DNA from: an uncultured Methanobrevibacter sp. | Lineage (GTDB): Archaea; Methanobacteriota; Methanobacteria; Methanobacteriales; Methanobacteriaceae | Direction: 5' to 3' | DNA: 25,813 bases | Assembly: GCA_902782595.1 (NCBI GenBank) | Contig: CACZNW010000200.1 | Span: 1 to 25,813, forward strand | In this document: positions 7,415-15,590 of the stretch, one piece after another | How the letters are laid out: each line of letters begins with the position of its first letter | Numbering within the stretch: position 1 is the stretch's first letter | The notes under the pieces: generated by a model | The model's database searches: none | Told to the model about the DNA's origin: nothing | The model's input: the letters and a program-made list of their open reading frames with translations, nothing else | Made by a program: the position numbers and the translations under genes

Positions 7415-9556
7415 ATGACTTTAGCTGACTCTGAAATTGAATATATTGAAGGAATCCTTGGAAGAGAAATGAACGAACTGGAAGAAGGAATGCTTGACGT
7501 AATGTTTTCAGAACACTGCTCATATAAAAGCAGCAGACCATTTCTAAGAGCTTTCCCGACTGAAGGTGAAAATATTATCCTCGGTCCGGGCGATGATGCC
7601 GGACTTGTAAGCGTAACTGACAGGTATGCACTGGCAGTCGGTATGGAATCACACAACCATCCCTCAGCAATTGAACCTTATGGAGGAGCAGGGACCGGTA
7701 TCGGTGGAATTTTAAGAGATATAATCTCTATGGGAGCAATGCCGATAGCACTTCTGGATTCATTAAGGTTTGGACCTTTGGAAGAAGACCAAAAATCAAG
7801 ATATTTATTTGAACATGTGGTTAAGGGAATTTCAGACTACGGTAACCGTGTAGGAGTTCCAACAGTTGCAGGTGAAATCGAATTTGATGAATCATTCAGA
7901 ACAAACCCTCTTGTAAACGTAATGTGCGTGGGACTTGTTGAAAAGGACAAAATAGTCAGAGCGCAGGCACCAAACACAGGTGATGTATTCCTTTTGATGG
8001 GCGGAACAACAGGCCGTGACGGAATTCATGGAGTAACATTCGCATCTGAAGAGCTCACATCCGATTCAGAAACAGAAGACAGACCGGCAGTACAGGTAGC
8101 CGATCCGTTCACCAAAAAAAGAGTGCTTGAAGCTTCACTTGAAATATTGGAAAAAATCAATGTCAGCGGTGTCAAGGATCTCGGTGGAGGAGGTCTTACC
8201 TGCTGTATTTCAGAGCTGGTTGACGCATCTGAAAATGGGGCATTGGTGGATTTACGCACTATTCCTTTAAGGGAAACCGGAATGACTCCATACGAAATAA
8301 TGCTTTCAGAGTCACAGGAAAGAATGGTATTTGTCATAAACCCTGACGATGTCGAATTGGCACAGGAAATCTGTGATAAACATGAAATCGTATCATCCGT
8401 CATAGGTGAGGTTATAGAAGGAAAAAACATGATTATATCTGACGATGGTGAAGAAATCGCCAACCTGCCGACAATATTGCTTGCGGATCCTCCTTCAATC
8501 GACAGACCAGTCAAGGAAATACCTGAGGACACAGAAAAAATCGAACTAAAGGAACCGGGTATTCATGAATCATTGCCTAAATTATTATCCTCTCCAAACA
8601 TCGCATCCAAACAGTGGGTTTACAAACAGTATGACCATGAGGTTCAGGTAAGAACAGTCGTAAAACCTGGAGATGATGCAGCAGTTTTAAGAATTGATGA
8701 AAACACTGCCATAGCACTTACAACAGATTCCAATACCATACACACCAAATTATCTCCTTTTGACGGGGCTGGAGGTTGTGTTGCTGAGGCAATCCGTAAT
8801 GTAATTTCAATGGGAGCAACACCATATGCAGTTGTAGACTGTCTGAACTTCGGAAACCCTGAAACTCCGGAAATCCTCTGGCAGTTCAAAACAGCTATTG
8901 AAGGAATGAGTCTTGTTGCTGAAAAATTCAACGCTCCGGTTATCAGTGGTAACGTAAGTTTTTACAATGAAACCGAAGGAATTAAAATCAATCCTACTCC
9001 TGCAGTCGGAGTTATCGGTGTTGAAGATATTGAAAACATAAGAACTATGGACTTCAAGAATGAGGGGGATAAAATTATCCTCATAGGCAGGACATATGAT
9101 GAACTGACAGGTTCAGAATATCACAGGACAATTCACGGCATAGAAAAGGGAACTGCTCCAAAAATCAGAATCGATGAGGAAGTTGCAAACGGTCAGTGTG
9201 TCCTTGATTTAATTTCATCAGACGAGGATAAAAATATCACCGCCGTTCATGACGTGTCCGCAGGAGGCCTTGCGGTTGCACTGTCAGAAATGGTTATTAA
9301 ATCAGGACTGGGATGTAATGTATCCCTAAAGGATGAAAATCTTGACAAGATTCAACTTTTATACTCAGAAAGTCACGCAAGATACCTGTTGACAGTTAAA
9401 GCGGATGCAGTTGATGATATTTTAGCAAAAATAAATGTCCCGGCTGAAGTCATCGGTGAGGTTAAAGGCACATCATTAAATATCAATGACCACGAATTCA
9501 GTTTTGATGAATTAAATGATGCTTATCATGGAGTTATAGAAAAATACATGGCTTAA
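7415..9556 (+). CDS. purL: Phosphoribosylformylglycinamidine synthase subunit PurL (small type)
   Basis: PurL is the ATP-using subunit of the three-part FGAM synthase (with PurS and PurQ) of purine synthesis. The 713 residues match the small archaeal/Gram-positive form and not the ~1300-residue fused enzyme. The SEHCSYKSSR motif carries the conserved His34. GPGDDAGLV and MESHNHPSAIEPYGGAGTG mark the first AIRS-like ATP domain. A second, pseudo-symmetric half repeats the pattern with VKPGDDAAVLRI and PFDGAGGCVAEAIRNVISMG. A late DVSAGGLAVALSEM is typical. The ATG at 7415 follows GGTG at 5-base spacing, 10 bases after ileS. purS and purQ are not in this window. Confidence 0.96.
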   Translation: MTLADSEIEYIEGILGREMNELEEGMLDVMFSEHCSYKSSRPFLRAFPTEGENIILGPGDDAGLVSVTDRYALAVGMESHNHPSAIEPYGGAGTGIGGILRDIISMGAMPIALLDSLRFGPLEEDQKSRYLFEHVVKGISDYGNRVGVPTVAGEIEFDESFRTNPLVNVMCVGLVEKDKIVRAQAPNTGDVFLLMGGTTGRDGIHGVTFASEELTSDSETEDRPAVQVADPFTKKRVLEASLEILEKINVSGVKDLGGGGLTCCISELVDASENGALVDLRTIPLRETGMTPYEIMLSESQERMVFVINPDDVELAQEICDKHEIVSSVIGEVIEGKNMIISDDGEEIANLPTILLADPPSIDRPVKEIPEDTEKIELKEPGIHESLPKLLSSPNIASKQWVYKQYDHEVQVRTVVKPGDDAAVLRIDENTAIALTTDSNTIHTKLSPFDGAGGCVAEAIRNVISMGATPYAVVDCLNFGNPETPEILWQFKTAIEGMSLVAEKFNAPVISGNVSFYNETEGIKINPTPAVGVIGVEDIENIRTMDFKNEGDKIILIGRTYDELTGSEYHRTIHGIEKGTAPKIRIDEEVANGQCVLDLISSDEDKNITAVHDVSAGGLAVALSEMVIKSGLGCNVSLKDENLDKIQLLYSESHARYLLTVKADAVDDILAKINVPAEVIGEVKGTSLNINDHEFSFDELNDAYHGVIEKYMA

Positions 9557-9587
9557 ATAATTTATCTTCGAGGGGAGTTTTTTTCAC

Positions 9588-10805
9588 ATGTTTTTATCGA
9601 AACTCGATTCATTAAAAAATGCTCAGAAGTTAATCTCAGACAATCAGAAAGTCACACAAACTGAAGAGATTTCCATTCACGATGCTCACAGAAGAGTATT
9701 GGCTGAGGATATAATCGCATTTCATGATTCACCGCCGTTTGATAAATCAGCAATGGATGGTTTTGCTCTGATTGCAGAGGATACGTTTGGTGCGGGACAG
9801 TCAACACCAAAGGAATTTAAAATCATTGATGCAATAGGTGCAGGGGATTTTTCATCAAAATCAGTTGACCATAATGAAGCGATTGTAATTGCCACAGGTG
9901 CTCCTATTCCCGACGGAGCCGATGCAGTTTTAATGAAGGAATACACCACAACCGACGGGGATGACCTGACAATTTATTCTCAGGTAACTCCCGGTGAAAA
10001 CATTTCTCCAAAATCTGAAGACATAATTAAAGGCCAGAAGATTTTAGACAGGAATACTTTCATCAGATATCAGGAACTGGGTCTGATTGCATCAGCGGGT
10101 TATGATACAGTGAAGGTATTCAAAAAACCTAAAGTAAAACTTATAATTACAGGAAATGAACTTGTCGAGCCGACCAAGGCCGAAATCGACAGTGCCAAAA
10201 TAATCAATTCCAATCAGTTTACAATTAAGGCAATGGTAGAGGATTGCGGTGCTGTCTGTGATGTTGAATGTGTGGGAGATTCTTTTGATGATGTTAGAAG
10301 TGCCGTTTTAAAGGCCTGTCAGGATTATGATGTTATAATGACTACAGGAGGGACCGCTGTTAGTAAAGGCGATGTTGTTCTTGATGTGGTTGATGATTTG
10401 GGGGAAATATTATTCCACGGTGTAGCCATCAGACCGGGAAAACCGGCAGGGGCTGGAATTGTCAATGATAAAATGATTTTTACTTTTTCAGGGCAGCCCG
10501 TTGCGGCAATGTCTCAGTTTGACATGTTTGCCCGTAAATATCTTTTTGAAATGCAAGCAAGATCATTTGATTTTCAGATTGTTAAACGAACATCTCAGCT
10601 TAAAATCCCATCACAGCTGGGCAGGGTTGATTTCATACGTGCAGTTTCAGATGATGAACATGCAAAACATGTGCTCAACAGGGGTTCCGGCATTATTCGG
10701 TCAATGGTGGAGGCGAACAGCTATATCATCATAGATGAAAATGATGAAGGATATCAGAAGAATGATTTAGTTAACGTTGTCTTCTTTAATTCACTACTTT
10801 GGTAG
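9588..10805 (+). CDS. moeA: Molybdopterin molybdenumtransferase MoeA
   Basis: MoeA inserts molybdenum or tungsten into adenylylated molybdopterin. In methanogens that cofactor serves formylmethanofuran and formate dehydrogenases. The 405 residues show SPPFDKSAMDGFAL (about 48-61), the GAPIPDGADAVLMKE segment, the ITGNELV start of the MoCF-biosynthesis domain, and a C-terminal MoeA domain. The signature that is usually GGxSxGxxD reads GGTAVSKGD starting at residue 254, with Ala and Ser at the usual Ser and Gly positions. GAGGGGAG (9570-9577) provides the ribosome binding site. The site-2 protease ATG lies 16 bases after its stop. Confidence 0.93.
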   Translation: MFLSKLDSLKNAQKLISDNQKVTQTEEISIHDAHRRVLAEDIIAFHDSPPFDKSAMDGFALIAEDTFGAGQSTPKEFKIIDAIGAGDFSSKSVDHNEAIVIATGAPIPDGADAVLMKEYTTTDGDDLTIYSQVTPGENISPKSEDIIKGQKILDRNTFIRYQELGLIASAGYDTVKVFKKPKVKLIITGNELVEPTKAEIDSAKIINSNQFTIKAMVEDCGAVCDVECVGDSFDDVRSAVLKACQDYDVIMTTGGTAVSKGDVVLDVVDDLGEILFHGVAIRPGKPAGAGIVNDKMIFTFSGQPVAAMSQFDMFARKYLFEMQARSFDFQIVKRTSQLKIPSQLGRVDFIRAVSDDEHAKHVLNRGSGIIRSMVEANSYIIIDENDEGYQKNDLVNVVFFNSLLW

Positions 10806-10821
10806 GACAAGAGGTATTTTA

Positions 10822-11952
10822 ATGAATGGGATTTATTATTATTTGATAGCTTTTGTTTTCATCTGGGGAGTTGTTGGAATATTTCATAACAGGCTGTCCA
10901 GTCATGGTGTGGAACTTAACTTTCCAACCATAATGTGGAAAACTCAAAGGCTAAGGGGATTCATATCCAGAATTTCCAACATATCACCAAGATTCTGGAG
11001 ATGGTTCATGAATGTGGGAATTATTGTGGCATTCGGCGCTATGATATTCATTACATGGACGATTCTCTCAACATTACCTTCCGTTTTTGAAACACCTGCA
11101 GTTTCCATAGTAATTCCCGGTGTGGACATTCCGGGCTCTCAGATTTACGTTCCATTCGTATATGGGCTGATAGCCCTTGCCACCGTTCTGATTGTGCATG
11201 AATTCTCCCACGGTGTTCAGGCCGTCGGTGAAAAAATACCTATCAAGTCAATAGGGCTGCTGCTCTTTATAATACTTCCCGGAGCATTTGTCGAGCCTGA
11301 TGAGGAAAAGTTGAAGGAAGCTAAAAGAATTTCAAGGTTAAGGGTTTATGCCGCCGGGTCAATAGCCAATGTATCACTGGCGCTCATTGCTTTGTTGCTT
11401 TTATCAATGGCTTCCGGTGCAATACCGTATTTTTTCCAGGAAGACGGCATTGAAATAGGCAGAATTGTCTCCGATTCTCCTTCTGAGGGAATATTAAAGG
11501 AGGGCATGGTTCTTGAAGCCATTGACAATCACACTATCGGTGATTCAAAGGAATATGTCAATGTTGTAAGCTCATTTTCACCCGGAGATAACATATCGGT
11601 TCAAACAGATCAGGGCACATATCATGTAACTCTGGCCAAACATCCGAATAATGAGTCAAGAGGATTTTTTGGAATACAGGCAAATAAACACTTCGAAATG
11701 GTAAATGACAGTTTAGATTCAATACCATGGATTCTATTTGAGCTCATTGATCTGTTTCAATGGATAGTAACATTAAACCTAGGGATAGGTCTGTTTAACC
11801 TGCTTCCAATCAAGCCTTTGGATGGAGGTTACATGCTTGAAATACTGCTCAGCTATAAAATGTCCGAACGATATTACAGGCCAATCGTTAATGCACTGTC
11901 CGCTGTATTGGCAATGGTAATTGTATTCAGCCTGATTGTAGGTTTTATTTAA
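10822..11952 (+). CDS. Site-2 protease family membrane metalloprotease (M50) with PDZ domain
   Basis: This 376-residue integral membrane protein carries the zinc motif HEFSH at residues 126-130 in a hydrophobic segment and the partner motif NLLPIKPLDGG with Asp334 near the C-terminus, together defining the S2P/RseP active site inside the membrane. A first transmembrane segment lies at 4-20, a second around 60-82, more flank the catalytic motifs, and there is a final one at the C-terminus. Between the motifs (about 215-275) is a PDZ-like domain (EGMVLEAIDN). The substrate is unknown; such enzymes usually cleave membrane-bound regulators. I chose ATG 10822 (GAGGT upstream) over the open frame to 10777, which would overlap moeA. 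Confidence 0.9.
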   Translation: MNGIYYYLIAFVFIWGVVGIFHNRLSSHGVELNFPTIMWKTQRLRGFISRISNISPRFWRWFMNVGIIVAFGAMIFITWTILSTLPSVFETPAVSIVIPGVDIPGSQIYVPFVYGLIALATVLIVHEFSHGVQAVGEKIPIKSIGLLLFIILPGAFVEPDEEKLKEAKRISRLRVYAAGSIANVSLALIALLLLSMASGAIPYFFQEDGIEIGRIVSDSPSEGILKEGMVLEAIDNHTIGDSKEYVNVVSSFSPGDNISVQTDQGTYHVTLAKHPNNESRGFFGIQANKHFEMVNDSLDSIPWILFELIDLFQWIVTLNLGIGLFNLLPIKPLDGGYMLEILLSYKMSERYYRPIVNALSAVLAMVIVFSLIVGFI

Positions 11953-11965
11953 AAAAAGAAAAATT

Positions 11966-11988
11966 GAAAGAATAATTTATATTCTTTC
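11966..11988. terminator. Bidirectional hairpin terminator between convergent genes
   Basis: GAAAGAATA (11966-11974) and TATTCTTTC (11980-11988) form a perfect 9-bp stem with a 5-base loop, flanked by AAATT and AATTT that can extend it imperfectly. It sits between the stop of the site-2 protease and the stop of rubrerythrin, and can end transcription from both sides. Confidence 0.6.
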
Positions 11989-11993
11989 GAAAT

Positions 11994-12407
11994 TTAGAAG
12001 TATCTTTCTAAGATGCCTTCTAAGATTTTATAGTGACGACCTTCGTCTTTGGAACTTTCACGGAAAAAGTCAGCTGCAGTTTCAATGCCGGCTTCTTCAG
12101 CTTTATCAGCTGCTTCTCTTTTTTCAGCGTTGGCCATTTTTTCTCCACCCATCATCCATTCGATGTTTTCTTTGAGGGTAGGTTTTATGATTCCGTTCAT
12201 TTCACAGAATCTTGCAGCGTGTTCTGCTTCTTCCCATGCTAATCTTTTGAATACTTCAGCTAATTCCCCATAACCTTCACGGGAAGCTTGTCTGGACATA
12301 GCAAGGTAAATTCCAACTTCATTGGTTTCTCCTTCAAAGTTTCCAGCAACATAGTTTTCTACAGGGGTATCTTTTGTAATTCCAATTTCATGTTCGTATT
12401 TTACCAT
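11994..12407 (-). CDS. rbr: Rubrerythrin-like ferritin-fold diiron protein
   Basis: Rubrerythrins reduce peroxide in anaerobes. The 137 residues show the ferritin-like four-helix pattern: EGETNE (E27, E30), EEAEH (E60, H63) in the second helix, and DEGRH (E122, H125) in the last helix, consistent with a diiron site. There is no C-terminal rubredoxin domain, so electrons must come from a separate rubredoxin or flavoprotein. I prefer ATG 12407, nine bases after GGAG, over the ATG at 12416 that touches the ribosome binding site. It lies 22 bases downstream of fprA and is co-directed with it, as expected for an oxygen-defence operon. Confidence 0.93.
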   Translation of the reverse strand: MVKYEHEIGITKDTPVENYVAGNFEGETNEVGIYLAMSRQASREGYGELAEVFKRLAWEEAEHAARFCEMNGIIKPTLKENIEWMMGGEKMANAEKREAADKAEEAGIETAADFFRESSKDEGRHYKILEGILERYF

Positions 12408-12429
12408 AATATACATCTCCTTTTATTTT

Positions 12430-13656
12430 TTATAATTCTTTACAGGCTTGAGCTAATTTCTTACCTAATTCATAACTTGCCTCTTCTTCTTCAGCGGTAG
12501 GTACAAATGTTATTTCCTGCGTGTCAACAACGTCGAATCCGCATTTTCCCAATTCTTCAGCGAGCATTTCAGGAGTTCCTCCTTTTCCACCCATTGAACC
12601 AAAGGTTACTGCTTTTCTTTCAATACCTGTTCTGTTGAATAGAAGGCCTTTTAAATAGTACATGATGTCTCCAATACTTGGATACGGTACATCGTTAATG
12701 GTCGGATCACCAATTGCCACTCCTTTACTGGTCAGGATGCTTTTAACGATTTCGGATCTTTCATCTTCATGCAGGAAGAATATTTCCACATCGAAACCTT
12801 CTGACATTGCACCTTCTGCAATTTCATGAGCCATCTGTTGGGTTGAGTAGTGCATTGTGTCGTAAATAATTGTAATTTTGTCTTCACATACTCCTGTAGC
12901 CCAGTTTTGGTATGCTCCAATGATCTGCATAGGGTCAGTCCATATCTGACCGTGAGATGGTGCAATCATTTTAATCTGGTCGAGTAAACCTAATTCCACT
13001 ACTTCGTTCAATTTTTTAAGCACGAGTTTTGAAAGCGGAGTAATAAGGTTTGCATAGAATTTCTGTGCAGCATCCATCAGGACGTATTCAGGTATTTCAT
13101 CTGAAAATCTTTGGGTGAAACATAAGTGCTGGCCGAATGCATCGTTAGGGAATAAAATACCGGTTTCATCAGCAAGTAAAGTAAACATGCTGTCAGGCCA
13201 GTGCAACAGGAAAGCATCCAGGAACGCTAATGTTCTTCCGCCAACATCCAGACTGTCGCCTGTTCCGACTGTTATGAATTCAGCACCTTCAAGTGAAGGA
13301 TAATGCTTTATTAATCCGTTCACTGCAATTTTAGTACAGTAAATTGGTGCTTCCGGGAATCTTTTATGTAAATCCACCAAGACTCCTGAATGGTCTTTTT
13401 CCACATGGTTCTGGATAATGTAGTCAACTTTGACTTCTTTTCCTTCCTGTGCGAATGCATCATCGATACGTGCCATCATTTCTTTTGTTTTTCCAGGATA
13501 TGCATTATCGATTAATGCCACTTTATCTTCACCAAATACAAGGTATGCATTGTATGTGGTTCCGTCTAATGTGTAACCGTGGTAGGTTCTTAAGTCCCAA
13601 TCGAGTACACCAATCCAATATACTCCATCAGCTATTTTTTGTGCATTAGCTTTCAT
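12430..13656 (-). CDS. fprA: F420H2 oxidase / A-type flavodiiron protein
   Basis: This cytoplasmic enzyme reduces O2 to water, with F420H2 as donor in methanogens. The 408 residues have an N-terminal metallo-beta-lactamase-like diiron domain with HVEKDH (H84, E86, D88, H89), H152 in LLHWPDSM, D172 and H235 in APSHG. A C-terminal flavodoxin domain begins near residue 262, with the FMN loop at YDTMHYSTQQMA. The ATG is preceded by GGAG at 7-base spacing. Upstream lie a TATA box, a 9-bp inverted repeat and a palindrome shared with the msvR-like gene. In Methanothermobacter the homologous fpaA operon is controlled by MsvR. It is followed 22 bases later by rubrerythrin. Confidence 0.96.
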   Translation of the reverse strand: MKANAQKIADGVYWIGVLDWDLRTYHGYTLDGTTYNAYLVFGEDKVALIDNAYPGKTKEMMARIDDAFAQEGKEVKVDYIIQNHVEKDHSGVLVDLHKRFPEAPIYCTKIAVNGLIKHYPSLEGAEFITVGTGDSLDVGGRTLAFLDAFLLHWPDSMFTLLADETGILFPNDAFGQHLCFTQRFSDEIPEYVLMDAAQKFYANLITPLSKLVLKKLNEVVELGLLDQIKMIAPSHGQIWTDPMQIIGAYQNWATGVCEDKITIIYDTMHYSTQQMAHEIAEGAMSEGFDVEIFFLHEDERSEIVKSILTSKGVAIGDPTINDVPYPSIGDIMYYLKGLLFNRTGIERKAVTFGSMGGKGGTPEMLAEELGKCGFDVVDTQEITFVPTAEEEEASYELGKKLAQACKEL

Positions 13657-13680
13657 ATTTTATCTCCAAAATTTTTGGGC

Positions 13681-13704
13681 AATTCATAATTTTTTTTATG
13701 AATT
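13681..13704 (-). repeat. Inverted repeat in the fprA leader / start region
   Basis: AATTCATAA (13681-13689) is exactly matched by TTATGAATT (13696-13704) across six T. It lies just downstream of the predicted fprA transcription start (near 13705), so it may be a second operator or a 5'-leader hairpin. The AT-rich composition makes chance occurrence possible. Confidence 0.45.
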
Positions 13705-13727
13705 TAATAATATTTTGCTACTTTTTA

Positions 13728-13761
13728 TTATATATAATTTTGTTTTGTGCGAATTGTTCGT
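13728..13761 (-). promoter_or_regulatory. fprA promoter with MsvR-type palindrome
   Basis: Read on the minus strand, TTATATATAA (13737-13728) is the TATA box, about 75 bases before the fprA ATG. Directly upstream (13761-13749) is ACGAACAATTCGC, which matches the perfect palindrome ACGAACAGTTCGT near the msvR-like gene at 11 of 13 positions. An activator or repressor bound here would contact the TBP/TFB region. Confidence 0.6.
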
Positions 13762-13913
13762 GTTTTGCGGGGTTTATTTATTAAAATAAGTTTTTTTTAT
13801 TTCAATTTATCTAAAAAACATCAAAATAAATATTTTTGTTGTATATCTGTTAAAGTATAGTTATGACATACAAATTTGATAAAGATACAACCAGATTAAA
13901 AAAAATACTCTCT
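13762..13913. other. AT-rich intergenic stretch upstream of fprA
   Basis: No supported gene is seen. A 44-codon frame starts at 13863 and runs into the structured region, but it has no ribosome binding site and no recognisable product. TTGTATATCTG near 13837 is a possible plus-strand TATA element. Confidence 0.3.
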
Positions 13914-14144
13914 ATTAATTTGCTCCAAATTAATTTTCAAAAATATTGTATCCCGGAAATTCTCTGTTTTTTAACACATGCTCAAGATGTATTATAATTA
14001 AATTATGAATAAGTAGTATACAATAACTGTACTCTTCACTACTTTCATCTTAAGAACCAGTACATCTTGTGGTAAGCAAATATCCGGGAAATTTTACTAT
14101 CTAGTCAAGGAAAATCAAAAGATAACATTAATGCGGCATGTTAT
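13914..14144. ncRNA. Candidate structured non-coding RNA or multi-palindrome element
   Basis: Several complementary arms occur in order. First is a perfect 9-bp hairpin, ATTAATTTG (13914-13922) with CAAATTAAT (13926-13934). Next come three nested pairs: TCCCGGA (13951-13957) with TCCGGGA (14083-14089), CAAGATGTA (13983-13991) with TACATCTTG (14061-14069), and AAGTAGT (14011-14017) with ACTACTT (14038-14044). Last is ATAACAT (14122-14128) with ATGTTAT (14138-14144). Nested, co-linear pairing over 140 bases is more than expected for random spacer and fits a folded RNA of unknown strand. It could instead be a decayed mobile-element end. No known RNA family is recognised. Confidence 0.4.
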
Positions 14145-14171
14145 GTGTCTTACCGAGTAAACACAGGATAT

Positions 14172-15356
14172 CTAATAGGGATAATCTCCTTTTTCCCTAT
14201 ATTCCTTTTTCAGCCATGCTTTAAAAATGGAATCATATATTTTAAAGCCGTCTTTATCCAGCTCTATTAATATTTTGTTTTGAAGTGATTTTAACGAAGC
14301 ACCAATGGCTCCGCTAGTTACTCCCATTTTGTTTGCTATTTCAATTCTTTTTAATGGTTTTTCAACAAGGGATGAGATAATCCTTTGTTCCTGTTTAGTC
14401 AACTTGTACCATTCATTTGTCAAATGAACAACTAAATAAGGCAGTGTCTTTTCGAATTCAGAAATTATTTTTTCTTCATTTAATTCCTCATTAGGGGGCA
14501 ATAGTCTTGCAAAGTTATTGATATAATAGGGGTTTCCGTTTGTGCATTTGTAAAATCTTTCAAAACCGTCATCTGTGAATTTAAGATAATCGGCTTTTTC
14601 AGCTAAATAATTTTTAGTTGTTTCAAATGAGAATGTTTTGATTTCATAGTTCAATATCCTGCCTCCAAAAGCACCCCTCTGACCTGCAATATCTCCAATC
14701 AAATCGTCTTTAACGCTCATGCTTCCGGAAAATATATAACCTATATATTTTTGTGACTGAATGACACTTCTGATGTACCACAAAAATTCGTTAACATTCT
14801 CATCAAGCTGTTTTAACAATTGAAATTCGTCAATAAATATTAAAATGCCGCTAATATGATTTTTGCAGTCATCATATATTTGCTGAGGCAAGTCCATTAC
14901 AAAAGTTGTGAATTTTGCATAATCTTCTTCAGTTTTAAGAATAGGAATGGGAATTTTATCAACAGATTCCCATCTATCTAATTTGAAATTACGTGTCTTG
15001 AAATATTTTAAAATCTGTATATCAATAGTTGTGATATTTGACTGTCGGCATGCTTTAATAAGGGATTCGTAGAATAACTTCATGAAACAGAAACGAGTTA
15101 ATTTATCATCTTTTTTAAATTTGTCCATCCCTGCCAAATCCATATAGACAACTGCATATTCATCCTGAAAATCTTTTTTTAATTTTTTCATTAATGCGGT
15201 TTTACCTACACCTCTAACGCCGGTAAGCAGTATTGTTGGAGTTGATCCCTTTTTAGTTACCTCCAAATTATCTGAAATGAATGAAATTTCTTCTATCCTA
15301 TTATAGAACTGTGTGTCATCTAAATTAGTGTTGTTTCCTAATGGTAAACTTGCCAT
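14172..15356 (-). CDS. Archaeal-type P-loop ATPase with C-terminal winged helix (first copy)
   Basis: The 394 residues match the predominantly archaeal ATPase family (Arch_ATPase / ATPase_2 of the STAND-AAA clade). Walker A is GVRGVGKT at 46-53, Walker B is ILIFIDEFQ at 171-179, and a sensor-like FSGSMSV follows. The last ~70 residues contain a winged-helix segment (RIEIANKMGVTSGAIGASLK), suggesting DNA binding. The cellular role of these proteins is not established. I chose ATG 15356 because AAGGTG lies five bases upstream. The open frame to 15482 only translates a tandem repeat. It is a solitary gene between fprA and msvR, with its own TATA box and strongly palindromic promoter. Confidence 0.85.
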   Translation of the reverse strand: MASLPLGNNTNLDDTQFYNRIEEISFISDNLEVTKKGSTPTILLTGVRGVGKTALMKKLKKDFQDEYAVVYMDLAGMDKFKKDDKLTRFCFMKLFYESLIKACRQSNITTIDIQILKYFKTRNFKLDRWESVDKIPIPILKTEEDYAKFTTFVMDLPQQIYDDCKNHISGILIFIDEFQLLKQLDENVNEFLWYIRSVIQSQKYIGYIFSGSMSVKDDLIGDIAGQRGAFGGRILNYEIKTFSFETTKNYLAEKADYLKFTDDGFERFYKCTNGNPYYINNFARLLPPNEELNEEKIISEFEKTLPYLVVHLTNEWYKLTKQEQRIISSLVEKPLKRIEIANKMGVTSGAIGASLKSLQNKILIELDKDGFKIYDSIFKAWLKKEYREKGDYPY

Positions 15357-15390
15357 AATTACACCTTCGGGTAATATGTTTGGAAACATT

Positions 15391-15420
15391 ATATATAAAT
15401 ATAATGAAAATTTCATTATA
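15391..15420 (-). promoter_or_regulatory. ATPase promoter: TATA box abutting a 21-bp palindrome
   Basis: The minus-strand TATA run lies at 15399-15391, about 40 bases before the chosen ATG, giving a leader of about 13 bases that contains the ribosome binding site. Immediately upstream, 15400-15420 is a perfect odd palindrome: TATAATGAAA, a central A, then TTTCATTATA. Its position next to the TATA box is typical of an operator. Autoregulation by the winged-helix ATPase is a possibility, not shown. Confidence 0.55.
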
Positions 15421-15490
15421 ATGGAAAAAACACACATCACATTATATAATGCAAAGTTCATTATAATGGAAAAAACGCACATTGCATTAC
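15412..15490. repeat. 45-bp tandem repeat (about 1.7 copies) upstream of the ATPase gene
   Basis: TTCATTATAATGGAAAAAAC begins at 15412 and again, identically, at 15457. Similarity continues for about 13 more bases with four mismatches. The 45-base period keeps the frame, so the antisense translation looks like a duplicated peptide, but this is better read as duplicated operator DNA. Each copy contains the 10-bp palindrome CATTATAATG, and the first shares its left end with the 21-bp palindrome at 15400-15420. Confidence 0.6.
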
Positions 15491-15590
15491 ATGAAATTCA
15501 AGTTTCTTGTATTGTGAAACAATGCGGAATTCAGATAGTGATGCTTCCATGAGATTTCTAGTCACTTCAATGGTTAAAACCGATAAGTAT

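Noticed and set aside
8026..8532. 168-codon minus-strand frame inside purL
   Set aside because: It is a serine-rich antisense shadow of the conserved PurL coding sequence.
13863..13997. 44-codon plus-strand frame between fprA and the ATPase gene
   Set aside because: It has no ribosome binding site or recognisable product, and it runs through the perfect hairpin and the first nested arms, which better explain the sequence.
15357..15482. N-terminal extension of the first ATPase with a duplicated peptide
   Set aside because: The duplication reflects the 45-bp tandem repeat and TATA region; the ATG at 15356 has a good ribosome binding site.
15412..15490. Possible CRISPR array
   Set aside because: There are only two imperfect copies, directly adjacent, without spacers, and no cas genes in the window.
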